Positions 28,198 through 36,696 are shown, counted from the stretch's first letter. The stretch: DNA of 64,000 bases from Bradyrhizobium sp. AUGA SZCCT0176 (GCF_018130145.1 NZ_JAFCMB010000003.1:186001-250000); one strand, 5' to 3'. Made by a program: numbers and translations. Notes: generated from the sequence alone by a model not told the origin.

Positions 28198-28527
28198 ATG
28201 CCGACTATCTCCCAAGCGATCCGAACGAAAGACGATCTGTCCAGCATTGAAGCACGCCCCCTGGCGGCAGCGAAGAGATCTCTAGTCGCCACAGCTTGCG
28301 CATCGGTTGCGCTCATTGCACTCATCGCCTCGGCTCCCACTTCCGCAATGTCGGTCGGTTCCGTAACGCTCGATCAGCGCGTATCCGGAAAGATTGCAGG
28401 CCGAACGGTGATCGCAAGACACGTAAAGGACGAAGCGCGGTTGGAGTATATGAGGACAGACCGAAGAGAGCTGAATGGCGTCGTCCTCGCAGGCAGCTGT
28501 TACAGGTGCCAAAACAATTTATTTTGA
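28198..28527 (+). CDS. short secreted protein A, Cys-containing C-terminus, unknown function
   Basis: 109 residues behind a strong AAGGAG site. The N-terminus is a long basic region, then a hydrophobic stretch (about 29-46) ending APTSA, a plausible signal-peptidase site after residue 50. The mature part would be ~59 residues, polar and basic, closing with SCYRCQNNLF (Cys101 and Cys104). It is about 70% identical to protein B over its first 60 residues, after which the two differ almost entirely. A constant leader with a variable tail fits a precursor peptide or a secreted effector family. A short upstream frame ending MERQP stops just before the ribosome site in both copies. Confidence 0.6.
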   Translation: MPTISQAIRTKDDLSSIEARPLAAAKRSLVATACASVALIALIASAPTSAMSVGSVTLDQRVSGKIAGRTVIARHVKDEARLEYMRTDRRELNGVVLAGSCYRCQNNLF

Positions 28528-28959
28528 CCTAGTCAAGGCAGTGGCGCTCGCAGTCGCGCCACTGCCCTTCGTTGATCAGGATCGAGAACAGCAATTTCAC
28601 GGGCGCGAAGAGGCGTTTTGCGCGCGTAATGAGGTGAAGTCGCATTTATGAATCGTCGCTTAGGCTTCGGCAAGCCAGAAAGCTTGCGCGCTCGTCGAGC
28701 AACCGTCAATCGCGGCCGCTAAATCGAATTTAGTTTAGGTCCCGCTGCGACAATTTGGTTGTCACGGCGTTTCAATCGACTTACTCAAGCGTCCTCGGAG
28801 ATGTTGGAGAGTGATCACGATCAATCGTGCCAAGCTGAGCGCTCAATTCTGACGACTTCGGCTTGCCGGCGAGCGCTCGGTTCTCGACACAAACCTCAAG
28901 TGCAACGAAATCTCCTCGTACGCTGAGCTTATGGCGTTTTCGGGATACGGTTCGGGTCA

Positions 28960-29034
28960 GCCACAAGTTAACGAACAAGTCGGCTATTGTCGCCATCCGT
29001 CATACTTCTATAGCTCATCTTGGTCCCAGTGGTG
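28960..29034 (-). pseudogene. decayed 5' end of a second copy of the 407-residue gene
   Basis: On the minus strand ACTGGGACCAAG and an ATG at 29020 region are followed by MSYRSMTDGDNSRLVR and a stop, matching MSCITMTDDDHGRLAN of the gene starting at 27739. Only the ribosome site and first ~16 codons remain. It belongs to the duplicated module that carries secreted protein B. Confidence 0.55.
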
Positions 29035-29303
29035 TACGACGATGATGCCGCAGATTGCGTGAATATGGAGCGCGAACAAGATCGGAGACGGCGATATCCC
29101 GAATGGCCGACTTTAATGAACGGCTTATCGGCGCGCGCAGGCACTCATGTCTATCTTGCCGCTGGTCGTTCTGCACGGCCATTGCGACGGAATGTATCTG
29201 CCACATTTCCCAACGATTCTCGCTTCGTTAAAGAACCGCATGAGAGAGACGACACTCGAGGCGGAACGCTATCGCCGGCCACTGATCTAGAAGTGTCAAC
29301 TCG

Positions 29304-29314
29304 GGAAGTTTTCC
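29304..29314. promoter_or_regulatory. GGAA-GTT-TTCC dyad upstream of secreted peptide gene B
   Basis: Same element and same spacing to the start (about 100 bases) as in copy A; kept although flanking bases have changed. Confidence 0.35.
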
Positions 29315-29413
29315 GAATGGTACCGTTACCCCTTTTCAGCTTCGTTTGCACCGCTCCACCACCTGCTACTCAAGGTGAGTGGATGGAGCGTCAACCCTGA
29401 AAGGAGTTTTACG

Positions 29414-29833
29414 ATGCCTACAACTTCCCAAAAGATTCGAACGAAAGACGGGCTATCGAGCGTTGCATCACGTCCCCTGGCCGCGGCGAACAGGTCTATG
29501 CTTGCCACGGTTTACGGATCGGTTGCGCTCATTGCACTAATCGCCTCGGCGCCCACTTCCGCAATGTCGGCTGGTCGCGTAACGCTCGACCAACCGGGAT
29601 CTGGAAAGATCACGACAGCAGCGGTAGCATCGGTTGTCGCGGCATCACCTGGCCTCGTCTCCAACGATAGGATGCTCGTCAGCCGAAGCGATGGCGTCCG
29701 CGCTACGAGGCTTGTCGAAGGCAAGAACCTGGTGTCTTCCAGGCCCCTCGGCGCAAGTGCCGACGACCTCACGAAAACGCAGTCGGTCTTCGCAAGGCTG
29801 ATTCCTAGGGGCACACTTTGTATGTGCTGGTGA
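29414..29833 (+). CDS. short secreted protein B, paralogue of A, unknown function
   Basis: 139 residues with the same AAGGAGTTTTACG ribosome site as A. The leader (MPTTSQKIRTKDGLSS, then ALIASAPTSA) is nearly that of A. The mature part is different and longer, rich in Val, Ser and Arg, and ends GTLCMCW, again with two Cys residues close to the C-terminus. About 385-440 bases upstream are also duplicated from copy A. The pair looks like a tandem duplication followed by fast change of the mature part. Confidence 0.6.
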   Translation: MPTTSQKIRTKDGLSSVASRPLAAANRSMLATVYGSVALIALIASAPTSAMSAGRVTLDQPGSGKITTAAVASVVAASPGLVSNDRMLVSRSDGVRATRLVEGKNLVSSRPLGASADDLTKTQSVFARLIPRGTLCMCW

Positions 29834-29915
29834 ATGACTTTCAATAGGTTGTCCATTTGTTCCCAGTCGGAGAAGCCGCAGCTGTCGAAGCTTTAGCACT
29901 CCCAAGAGGGACCGA

Positions 29916-30085
29916 ATGGATATCCATGAGAATGCCCGGCTTACGCCGCGTGGTCGAGAGCATATTGTTCGGCCACTGCAGAGCGGGCAGACGCCGAAGG
30001 CCGCACAAACCACAGGCGTCTGCCCGCGCACCGTACTGAAGTGGATTGATCGCTATCGGCGCGGGGGGCCTGCAGGGACTGAGAA
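29916..30085 (+). pseudogene. N-terminal remnant of an IS481-type transposase
   Basis: The frame reads MDIHENARLTPRGREHIVRPL, then GVCPRTVLKWIDRYRRGG, the helix-turn-helix start of IS481 transposases. It then runs without a stop into CO-dehydrogenase sequence, so the DDE domain is lost. No terminal inverted repeats were found. Confidence 0.7.
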
Positions 30086-30882
30086 ACCGTTCCTCCCGGC
30101 CATACCCGGCAACGAGGTGTATGACTGGCACCTCGGCGACGAAGCCGCAGCGAAGGACGCCTTCAGCAAGGTCGCCAATGTGGTGAGCCTGGAGCTGACG
30201 AACAACCGGTGCCGAACGCGATGGAGCCGCGTGCCGTGATCGCGTAATACGACCAGGCCGAGGAGCACTTCACTCTCTACACGACCTTGCAGAACCCGCA
30301 TCTCGCTCGCCTCGTGATGTCGGCGTACGGCGGGGACGGCGGGCCAGTGTGTAACTCCGGCGAACTACGCCGAGGTAATGGGTGTCTACACCGGCATCAC
30401 ACCGGTAGACGCCGATTCCGGTGCTGGCCCTCCCGAGGCGAGCTATCCCCTCGCACGGATGATGACGACCGCGGCGCGGCAATTGCGGGTCGATTCGGCT
30501 GAGCTGCCCAGTAATAACTTCATCACGCTGTTACCGTGTCAGACGCCGGTGATCATGCGTATGACATCGGCGACTTCCACGCCGCGATAAAAAGCCATTG
30601 ACTATGCCGCCTTCCGTGTCCGCAAGCCAAACCAAAGGCGGGCGGCAAGCTTCGCGGCATCGGCGTGTCCTGCTGCATCGAGGCCGGCGGCCGCACCGTA
30701 AACGGCGGTCGGCAGCCTCGGCGCTGGCGTACCGTGGGAATCCGCGGAGATCCGCGGCACTATCGAGTTGCTCACTGGCACCCACAGCCACGGCCAGAGT
30801 CGCGAGACCACGACCGTGCAGATCATCTCGGATCGTCTCGGCATTCCGCTCAGCCAAGTCTCGATCATTCACTGCCCCTAGA
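30086..30882 (+). pseudogene. coxL: broken coxL-type molybdenum hydroxylase large subunit
   Basis: Pieces in three frames match aerobic CO-dehydrogenase-type large subunits: GNEVYDWHLGDEAAAKDAF, HFTLYTTLQNPHLARLV, GVYTGITPVDADSGAG, FITLLPCQTPVIM, LRGIGVSCCIEA and SHGQS. Several frameshifts, an in-frame TAA and a large internal deletion (the part between ARLVMSAYGG and the VYTGITPVDA segment) make it non-functional. The 5' end is fused to the IS481 relic. Confidence 0.75.
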
Positions 30883-30942
30883 ATTTTTCCGAAATTCAAG
30901 CAGCAGATAAGCAGTCGTACTCTTTGAATGGAAGCCGGGTCA

Positions 30943-30954
30943 GGTCGTTCGACC
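30943..30954. promoter_or_regulatory. palindrome GGTCGTTCGACC upstream of the ATP-grasp gene
   Basis: Perfect 12-base palindrome 43 bases before the ATP-grasp start. A partly similar GGTCGAACGGTT lies at 33592-33603, just upstream of the luxR start. Possible LuxR-type site; weak evidence. Confidence 0.3.
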
Positions 30955-30997
30955 GACACCGGCTCTGCGCCAAATTTGTTTGAGTGAAAGGATACTC

Positions 30998-32056
30998 ATG
31001 CCAGTCATCAACGAGCTAACAAAAGTAATCGCACTTGCTACATCGACCATTACTCCAAATGGTGTCGATGACGACGACATACTTGCACGATACATTGAAA
31101 GTCGCGGGCACGAATATCGAATTGTGGTTTGGAACGACCCATCAGTCGATTGGCACATCTTTGACATGGTGGTCATTCGCTCCACTTGGGACTACCATCA
31201 CAGTATAGAAGAGTTTTTCCTATGGATTGAACGTGTAAGTCGTCAAACGACCATTGTGAATTGTCCTCAAACGATCAAATTTTTAGTTGATAAACGATAC
31301 TTGCTCCATTTCCTGTCGTTGGGTGTACCGGTTGTACCGACCTCTATCGGAGCTGCGGGCGAAATCCTGGACTTTGGACGAGTGTGCAATGAGAGGGGCT
31401 GGTCGGACGTGATTGTGAAGCCAGCAGTATCTCTCGGATCGTTCAAGGTAAGGCGATTCGCTTATCCAGCCGATCGTAACGCCGGCCAAGCGCACATCGA
31501 TGCGCTAGACGCCTATGGCGGTGCTGTAATACAGCCGTTTGTAGAGGACCTCGTGACGAAGGGCGAGCGGTCGTTGATCTACATCGAAGGTCGTTATAGC
31601 CATGCCGTGTTGCGGGGACCGATGACGCCAGGATCCGAGACGCCGTTGGCTCAACTTCACGAAGCGAGTGAGACAGAGAAGTCCGTAGCCGGTCAAGTAC
31701 TTGGTGCCTTGCCGGCCGCTACCATCTTCGCTCGCGTCGATCTTGCAGCAACGCCGCAAGGACCATTGTTAACAGAGTGCGAGGCGGTTGAGCCGCGGCT
31801 CTTTTTTGGCCTGCGTCCCAAGTGCGCGGAGCATCTCACCGATGCCCTCTTCCGTCGCTTGAGTAACGTGAAGGCGAAAATCAATCAAGATTGTCGCGCA
31901 GCTCTGACCTCTCATACCCCTTCGAATCGGCCAGCTCGCGAACACTTGAAGTATTTCCCGCAAAATGGCGGTTATCCGTCAAGGCCGCCTTCACGCACGC
32001 CAGATACCTTATACGCTGCATCGGGACTCGTTGATGACGAGTTGGAGGTAAATTGA
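30998..32056 (+). CDS. ATP-grasp ligase of unknown specificity
   Basis: 352 residues from ATG 30998 with AAAGGATACTC ahead. ATP-grasp enzymes activate a carboxylate as an acyl phosphate and join it to an amine or thiol. Features: a DDDDILARYIESRG N-terminal helix, VVIRSTWDYHHSIEEF, the DKRYLLHFLSLGVPVVPT linker, a nucleotide lysine in DVIVKPAVSLGS, IQPFVEDLVTKGERSLIYI, and a metal site in ARVDLAATPQGPLLTECEAVEP. This is the RimK/glutathione-synthetase-like clade often seen in small-molecule or peptide clusters. It follows the two secreted-peptide genes on the same strand and precedes luxR, so a product under quorum control is a fair guess. Confidence 0.82.
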   Translation: MPVINELTKVIALATSTITPNGVDDDDILARYIESRGHEYRIVVWNDPSVDWHIFDMVVIRSTWDYHHSIEEFFLWIERVSRQTTIVNCPQTIKFLVDKRYLLHFLSLGVPVVPTSIGAAGEILDFGRVCNERGWSDVIVKPAVSLGSFKVRRFAYPADRNAGQAHIDALDAYGGAVIQPFVEDLVTKGERSLIYIEGRYSHAVLRGPMTPGSETPLAQLHEASETEKSVAGQVLGALPAATIFARVDLAATPQGPLLTECEAVEPRLFFGLRPKCAEHLTDALFRRLSNVKAKINQDCRAALTSHTPSNRPAREHLKYFPQNGGYPSRPPSRTPDTLYAASGLVDDELEVN

Positions 32057-32738
32057 GGCTGCTGAGTATGGGCTACTGCCTTGATCCCGGCTTCGGCCCC
32101 TCCGGCCGAAGATGCAAAGTTATCCTACTTCCTTTTGGGAGACGATGTGTGCGGTGGGCGACGATCTCATACCCGCGCCGTGTATTCCTTCACAAGGGAC
32201 GCTGTCAACGGGACCGCATGCGCAAGGCCAGCGAGGCTACTGACCCACTAAGCACGGGGACCCGTACCGTTCTGGAAACCTTGCGGACCTTCGGCGATCT
32301 CAAGTCAGAGTGACGACAGGGACATGGTCGGCCTAGTCTTTCACGACTCGCTTGGTGACTGGGGGTGCGTCCGGTAGCGGCCGCGACGTGGCGGGTCTCT
32401 CCGTCATCGTCGTCTCCTCGATGGGAGCGGACGCAGACTGTGAGTGCCATTGACGTTCACTCGCTCAAGTGGCGAGGTTGTCACAGGCATCTACGTTCTC
32501 CTGTCGACTTCGAGACCGATGGCGGCCTAACCGGGAGGAGATACACGTTCCGCTAGACATCCTCGGACGCGCGAGAAATCACAGGCTAACCCTCGACTGA
32601 AAGACTTGCGAGATCACGGAATAACGAGAGGCTCGGAAGAAACCGTGCTGATGTCTCCTTCTTATGGAGTCTTCGAAACACGAGCGTATGCGACCGGCAG
32701 CTTCCAGTGTGGCATTTGCCCAGAAATCGCCCCTCATC
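32057..32738. other. intergenic region, nothing recognised
   Basis: 682 bases between the convergent ATP-grasp and luxR genes. The short open frames show no family features and base composition is mixed. No clear terminator was found. Confidence 0.4.
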
Positions 32739-33560
32739 CTAGCCAGATTCGATGTCCAAGGTCATGGAGCTAGGGTCAATATCTAGCAAGCCCAGCTTCG
32801 CTGCCTTGACCGCCGCTTGGGTACGATTCACAGCATTCAGCTTCTTCTTCACAGACTCTAAGTAGAATTCAACGCATTTGGCCGAAATATTCAGGATTTT
32901 GGCTATCTCCCAGGCGGACTTGCCGCGCGCCGCCCAAAATATGGACTGCGTCTCTCGTCGAGAAAGAAACGACTTCCGTCGCCGTGAGTGCCCCTTCAAA
33001 TGCTCTTCGTCGACGATGCGAAGCGCCCGAGAGTGGAAGAACTCGCACATCACATGCAATTCGCTGTAGTTAGTCAATGCGGCTTCGATCGCCCGGGCAC
33101 GACCTTCGTGGACGAGGCTTACGGATGCCTTTTCTCCAGTTCGCGATACGAGTGGAATGGTCAGTCCATCTCGAATTCCAAAATCGGAGGCCTCATCCAT
33201 TAGGCGCTTCTGCTGACATGACATTCGATCGGGAACGGCTATCTTACTCCAAACAAATGGAACTCTGCAGCGAAAGAGTTCGTCCACTATCGGATCGCAG
33301 TTGACGTAGTCGTTGCCGATGTAATGAGAAAGCCAGTGCTCCGGATAGTTGGTGATGCCGAGCATCTGCCTTGACGTGTTCTCGAACAGTACCTCGTTTT
33401 GCACAACGTGATACGCGAAGTAGCGATACCCCATCGGTTCGATTGCTTCCTGAAAAACGGACCGAATCTGGGATGTGCAGGTCGCTCGATCGAGCTGAAC
33501 CAAAAATTCCGAAACGGCGCTATCCCCAGCAACGTCCGCTGCTCTTGACGGTTCCGTCAT
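32739..33560 (-). CDS. luxR: LuxR-family AHL receptor/regulator
   Basis: 273 residues from ATG 33560 behind GGGGGGAAATC. The N-terminal autoinducer domain shows YFAYHVVQNE, NYPEHWLSHYIGNDYVNCDPIVDE and PFVWSKI, the Trp/Tyr/Asp positions that bind AHL, plus FGIRDGLTIPL. The C-terminal output domain is LSRRETQSIFWAARGKSAWEIAKILNISAKCVEFYLESVKKKL. It probably senses the product of the luxI gene 6.8 kb away. Confidence 0.9.
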   Translation of the reverse strand: MTEPSRAADVAGDSAVSEFLVQLDRATCTSQIRSVFQEAIEPMGYRYFAYHVVQNEVLFENTSRQMLGITNYPEHWLSHYIGNDYVNCDPIVDELFRCRVPFVWSKIAVPDRMSCQQKRLMDEASDFGIRDGLTIPLVSRTGEKASVSLVHEGRARAIEAALTNYSELHVMCEFFHSRALRIVDEEHLKGHSRRRKSFLSRRETQSIFWAARGKSAWEIAKILNISAKCVEFYLESVKKKLNAVNRTQAAVKAAKLGLLDIDPSSMTLDIESG

Positions 33561-34129
33561 GATTTCCCCCCAAAAATGTAACATGTAGACAGGTCGAACG
33601 GTTGAATACGAGTGATTTAGGGCTGTGCTGACAAGACGAAAATGTCCGAATTCGCTGCGTAGCCGGCCTATTCGATCTGTCGGGACATCGTTTTAGAATC
33701 AAGCAAGCCACCAGCACATGCTCCCTGTTTCGGCCACGAACGATGCCGCAAAGATGTGGGGTGTCGATAGCGGTAGATGAGGGAACGAGATGCCGAAGCG
33801 ATTCCGATCGGTAGCGCAGATCGCTGGATCCTTCGTGGGATGCGCAAGATTGTCGTGAGCGCTTTGCTGCGCGAGTCGCCGCAGACTAACGACCGGGATC
33901 GTTGGTACAGACATCAAAGGATTCTGGACGGCAACGACGTACAGGTTCTTTTCCGAGCAATGGAATCAAGTTTTTCCAGTTCGACTATCTGCGAAGACGA
34001 GGCTCGTTGCTTTGGGCATATCGAATGCAATGGCCGTCCAAAGGGTACCGAGGACGAGGGCAGCCAATAGCGATTTCTACGCGAGGCTTTCATTCGGCGC
34101 TCCCATGCGGAAAGCAATAATTGCTCAGC

Positions 34130-34250
34130 ATGCCCAACAGCGTTGCTGGCCGATATCGGATAAATGTCCGATCCAATGCGGCGCGCGTCAGCTGTAAGCT
34201 TCTCGATGTAGAAGCAGCTGCTTAGCGCGGTTTGAGAGAAGAGGCAGAAC
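34130..34250 (+). pseudogene. decayed C-terminus of a 407-residue-protein paralogue
   Basis: Plus-strand reading gives CKLLDVEAAA, a stop, then RGLREEAERRDR, against NKLLDVEAAAWLILREDAERAR at the end of the 26516-27739 gene. The in-frame stop and loss of upstream sequence mark it as a relic. Confidence 0.55.
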
Positions 34251-34372
34251 GACGCGATAGGCAGACCGAGCGACGGAGATCGCCGCTTTCGTTCATGACA
34301 ATGGTAGGTCCCACAAAGGCGATTGCAGTGGACGGGTTTGCGCAGAATTGCTTCGTGCACTCCAATCGAAAC
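34193..34372. repeat. inverted duplication, arm 2 (partner at 26402-26590)
   Basis: Reverse-complement partner of 26402-26590; shared blocks include AGCAGCTGCTT and CAAAGGCGATTGC. The two arms are about 7.6 kb apart and bracket the luxR, ATP-grasp and secreted-peptide genes. Confidence 0.55.
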
Positions 34373-34612
34373 GACGGATCCTCGCTTCCTTGATAAGCCT
34401 GATCTCTCCATACATTCACCCGCGGAGCCGGCGCCGAAGCGTCGCCGCTTCAGGCCATGTACTCGGTCGTTCTCTATCATCTCTGGTCGAGATGAGTGTG
34501 ATCTGATCTAATAATTGTTCAGTTTGGAGTTGTGCTGCTATCCAGCGTTGTGGGCGATCACGTCTCAGTCGACAAGCCGTGGAGTGAGCATCAATCGAAT
34601 TGGAATCGCTTC

Positions 34613-34771
34613 ATGCTGAAAATGTTCAAAACAACCCGGATGAAGGCTCTGATTGCATCGGCAGCTGAAACGCCGGCTGCTCAGCTCGATCTCGAATCGA
34701 GCGATAGGATATCCAATGACGGAAACGATGGCGTCCGCGCTGTGAAGATGCAATGCAATATCAATGCCTGA
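34613..34771 (+). CDS. short protein, possible diverged relative of secreted proteins A and B
   Basis: 52 residues beginning MLKMFKTTRMKALIASAAETPAAQ. ALIASA matches the leader of A and B, and DRISNDGNDGVRA matches NDRMLVSRSDGVRA of B with a matching DNA block (CGATGGCGTCCGCGCT). It lacks a full signal peptide and the Cys pair, with only MQCNINA at the end. It lies 27 bases before the response regulator. It may be a relic rather than a gene. Confidence 0.35.
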   Translation: MLKMFKTTRMKALIASAAETPAAQLDLESSDRISNDGNDGVRAVKMQCNINA

Positions 34772-34798
34772 CGCCGGCTGTTCGAGGCTGACATATCA

Positions 34799-35431
34799 AT
34801 GCGTGTTCTGATAGTTGATGATCATCGCATCGTAGCTTCGGGTTGCCGCGCCTTATTCGCGAACGACCCCGACACCACCATACTGGAGGCTTCCGACGCC
34901 GAGAGTGGCGAGGGGGCTTTTGTCGACGAGAATCCCGAAATCTGCGTTCTCGATATCAACCTGCCGACCGTATCTGGGTTTGAACTGGCGCGGCGCATCC
35001 TCAGTCGCGACGCGTCAGCGCGTATCATTATGTTCAGCATGAACGACGATCCGATCTTCGTCGCCCGCGCGATCGAAACCGGCGCCAAAGGCTATATTTC
35101 CAAGACCGGGGATCCATACGACCTGGTCGAGGCCGTCCGCGAAGTGGGCAAAGGCGGAACCTATTTGCCGCCCGCCATCGCCCGAAGCATTGCATTTTCA
35201 GGGCCCGCGTTCGCGAAGAGCCCGTTGTCGAAGCTGACGTCACGCGAGATCGAGATCTTGCGCCTGCTCGGCGCCGGCAAGAGTCTGTCGGAGATCGCTT
35301 GGCTAGTTCATTCGTCATACAAAACGGTAGCCAATACGGCCTCGATAATGCGCCAGAAGCTCGGCATGCGCAGATCGGCCGAACTGGTTCGGTTGGCGAT
35401 CGAGAACAGCATCCTTGCAAATAGATATTGA
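34799..35431 (+). CDS. NarL/FixJ-type response regulator
   Basis: 210 residues. The receiver domain has the acidic pair in IVDDH, the phosphoacceptor Asp in CVLDINLP and the Lys in GYISKTGD. The LuxR-type output domain spans about 145-205 (LTSREIEILRLLGAGKSLSEIAWLVHSSYKTVANTASIMRQKLGM). No histidine kinase is in the window. It sits 45 bases ahead of the PQQ-associated ABC operon and probably controls it, as regulators of this kind do for alcohol-oxidation genes elsewhere. Confidence 0.88.
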   Translation: MRVLIVDDHRIVASGCRALFANDPDTTILEASDAESGEGAFVDENPEICVLDINLPTVSGFELARRILSRDASARIIMFSMNDDPIFVARAIETGAKGYISKTGDPYDLVEAVREVGKGGTYLPPAIARSIAFSGPAFAKSPLSKLTSREIEILRLLGAGKSLSEIAWLVHSSYKTVANTASIMRQKLGMRRSAELVRLAIENSILANRY

Positions 35432-35476
35432 ATTCCTTCATTGCGGTGGAGTCGAGGAGGCGTGTCAGGAGGATGT

Positions 35477-36658
35477 ATGATCCAATGGTTGGTCGGTGCG
35501 ATCGGTTTGAGTCTCGTTGCTACTCACGCGCTCGCGGCTGACCCTATCGAGATCGGAATCGGCTATCTCGGCCATACCGGCATCAAATCGAAATTGTCGC
35601 TCGTCGAGCAGCCCTCGGAAGATGACGGCATCGCCGGTGCGCGTCTCGCGATCGAGGACAACAACACCACCGGCAAGTTCCTCAATCAGCGCTTCTTCCT
35701 GGACGAAATTCGCCTGAAGGATGATGAGGATGTCGCCAAGGCGGCGACGGCCCTCGCCGGCCGCAATGGTTTCATTATCGTTGATCTGCCTGCCGACGGG
35801 CTGTTGAAAGCGGCCGATGCGCTGGGGAATCGCAAGACCGTGCTGTTGAACGCCGGAGTGACCGACGACCGGCTGCGCGAGCAGGATTGCCGTGCCAGTG
35901 TGATCCATGTTGCCCCGACCCGCTCGATGCTCGCCGACGCGCTGGCCCAGTATCTGGTGTGGAAGCAGTGGAAGCGCTGGCTGCTGGCGGTCGGCTCACA
36001 TGAAGCCGACAAGCTCTACGCCGATGCGCTGCGGCGCGCAGCGACCCGCTTTGGCGCCACAATTGTCGGGGAACGGGTGTTCGAAGATACCGGCGGCGCG
36101 CGGCGCACCGACAGCGGTGTAACGCTGATTCAGCGTCAAATGCCGGTGTTTACGCAGCAAGCGCCGGCCTATGACGTTCTCGTCGCCGCGGACGAAGGCG
36201 AAGTGTTCGCTTCCTACCTACCCTATCGGACCTGGGACCCCCGACCGGTCGCCGGCTCAGCGGGCCTGGTGCCGACGAGTTGGGATGCCGCGCAGGATCA
36301 ATGGGGCGCGATCCAGATCCAAAACCGCTTCATCAAACTGAATTCGCGGCGCATGACGGCACGGGACATGCAGGCCTGGACCGCGGCGCGCATGATCGGC
36401 GAGGCCACATCGCGGATTAACTCCGGTGACCCGAAATCGGTATCCGATTTTCTTAAGGGGCCGGATTTTTCGGTTGCGGCATTCAAGGGACAGCGGCTGA
36501 CACTGCGGCCCTGGAACCTGCAGCTTCGCCAACCGATCCTGCTGGTTGACGGCCGCATGGTCGTTTCGGTTTCACCGCAGGAGGGCTTTCTGCATCAGGT
36601 CTCGGAACTCGATACGCTCGGCGTCGACCGGTCAGAAACCAAATGCAAGCTGCATTGA
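35477..36658 (+). CDS. PQQ-pathway-associated ABC substrate-binding protein
   Basis: 393 residues from ATG 35477 with TCAGGAGGATGT ahead. A signal peptide (to HALAAD) precedes a periplasmic-binding-protein type 1 fold beginning PIEIGIGYLGHTG. Read as the family defined next to PQQ-dependent alcohol dehydrogenases. The last codons overlap the first unit of a 21-base tandem repeat. Confidence 0.82.
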   Translation: MIQWLVGAIGLSLVATHALAADPIEIGIGYLGHTGIKSKLSLVEQPSEDDGIAGARLAIEDNNTTGKFLNQRFFLDEIRLKDDEDVAKAATALAGRNGFIIVDLPADGLLKAADALGNRKTVLLNAGVTDDRLREQDCRASVIHVAPTRSMLADALAQYLVWKQWKRWLLAVGSHEADKLYADALRRAATRFGATIVGERVFEDTGGARRTDSGVTLIQRQMPVFTQQAPAYDVLVAADEGEVFASYLPYRTWDPRPVAGSAGLVPTSWDAAQDQWGAIQIQNRFIKLNSRRMTARDMQAWTAARMIGEATSRINSGDPKSVSDFLKGPDFSVAAFKGQRLTLRPWNLQLRQPILLVDGRMVVSVSPQEGFLHQVSELDTLGVDRSETKCKLH

Positions 36659-36684
36659 GAATAATGCAAGCTGTATTGAGAATG
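36643..36684. repeat. two-unit 21-base tandem repeat across a stop codon
   Basis: Units ATGCAAGCTGCATTGAGAAT(A) and ATGCAAGCTGTATTGAGAAT(G) differ at 2 of 21 positions. Unit 1 contains the stop of the binding-protein gene and a palindromic ATGCAAGCTGCAT; unit 2 leads into the ribosome site of the next gene. Confidence 0.85.
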
Positions 36685-36696
36685 GAGAGATCGCCG

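Larger units (their letters stand above)
33561..34612. other. degenerate region with module debris
   Basis: 1.05 kb without an intact gene. The inverted duplication arm 34193-34372 and a decayed C-terminus of the 407-residue gene (34130-34250) are here; the rest is unassigned. Confidence 0.5.

Noticed and set aside
33914..34480. 188-residue minus-strand frame
   Set aside because: It lies across the inverted duplication and the decayed paralogue fragment, with no recognisable fold.
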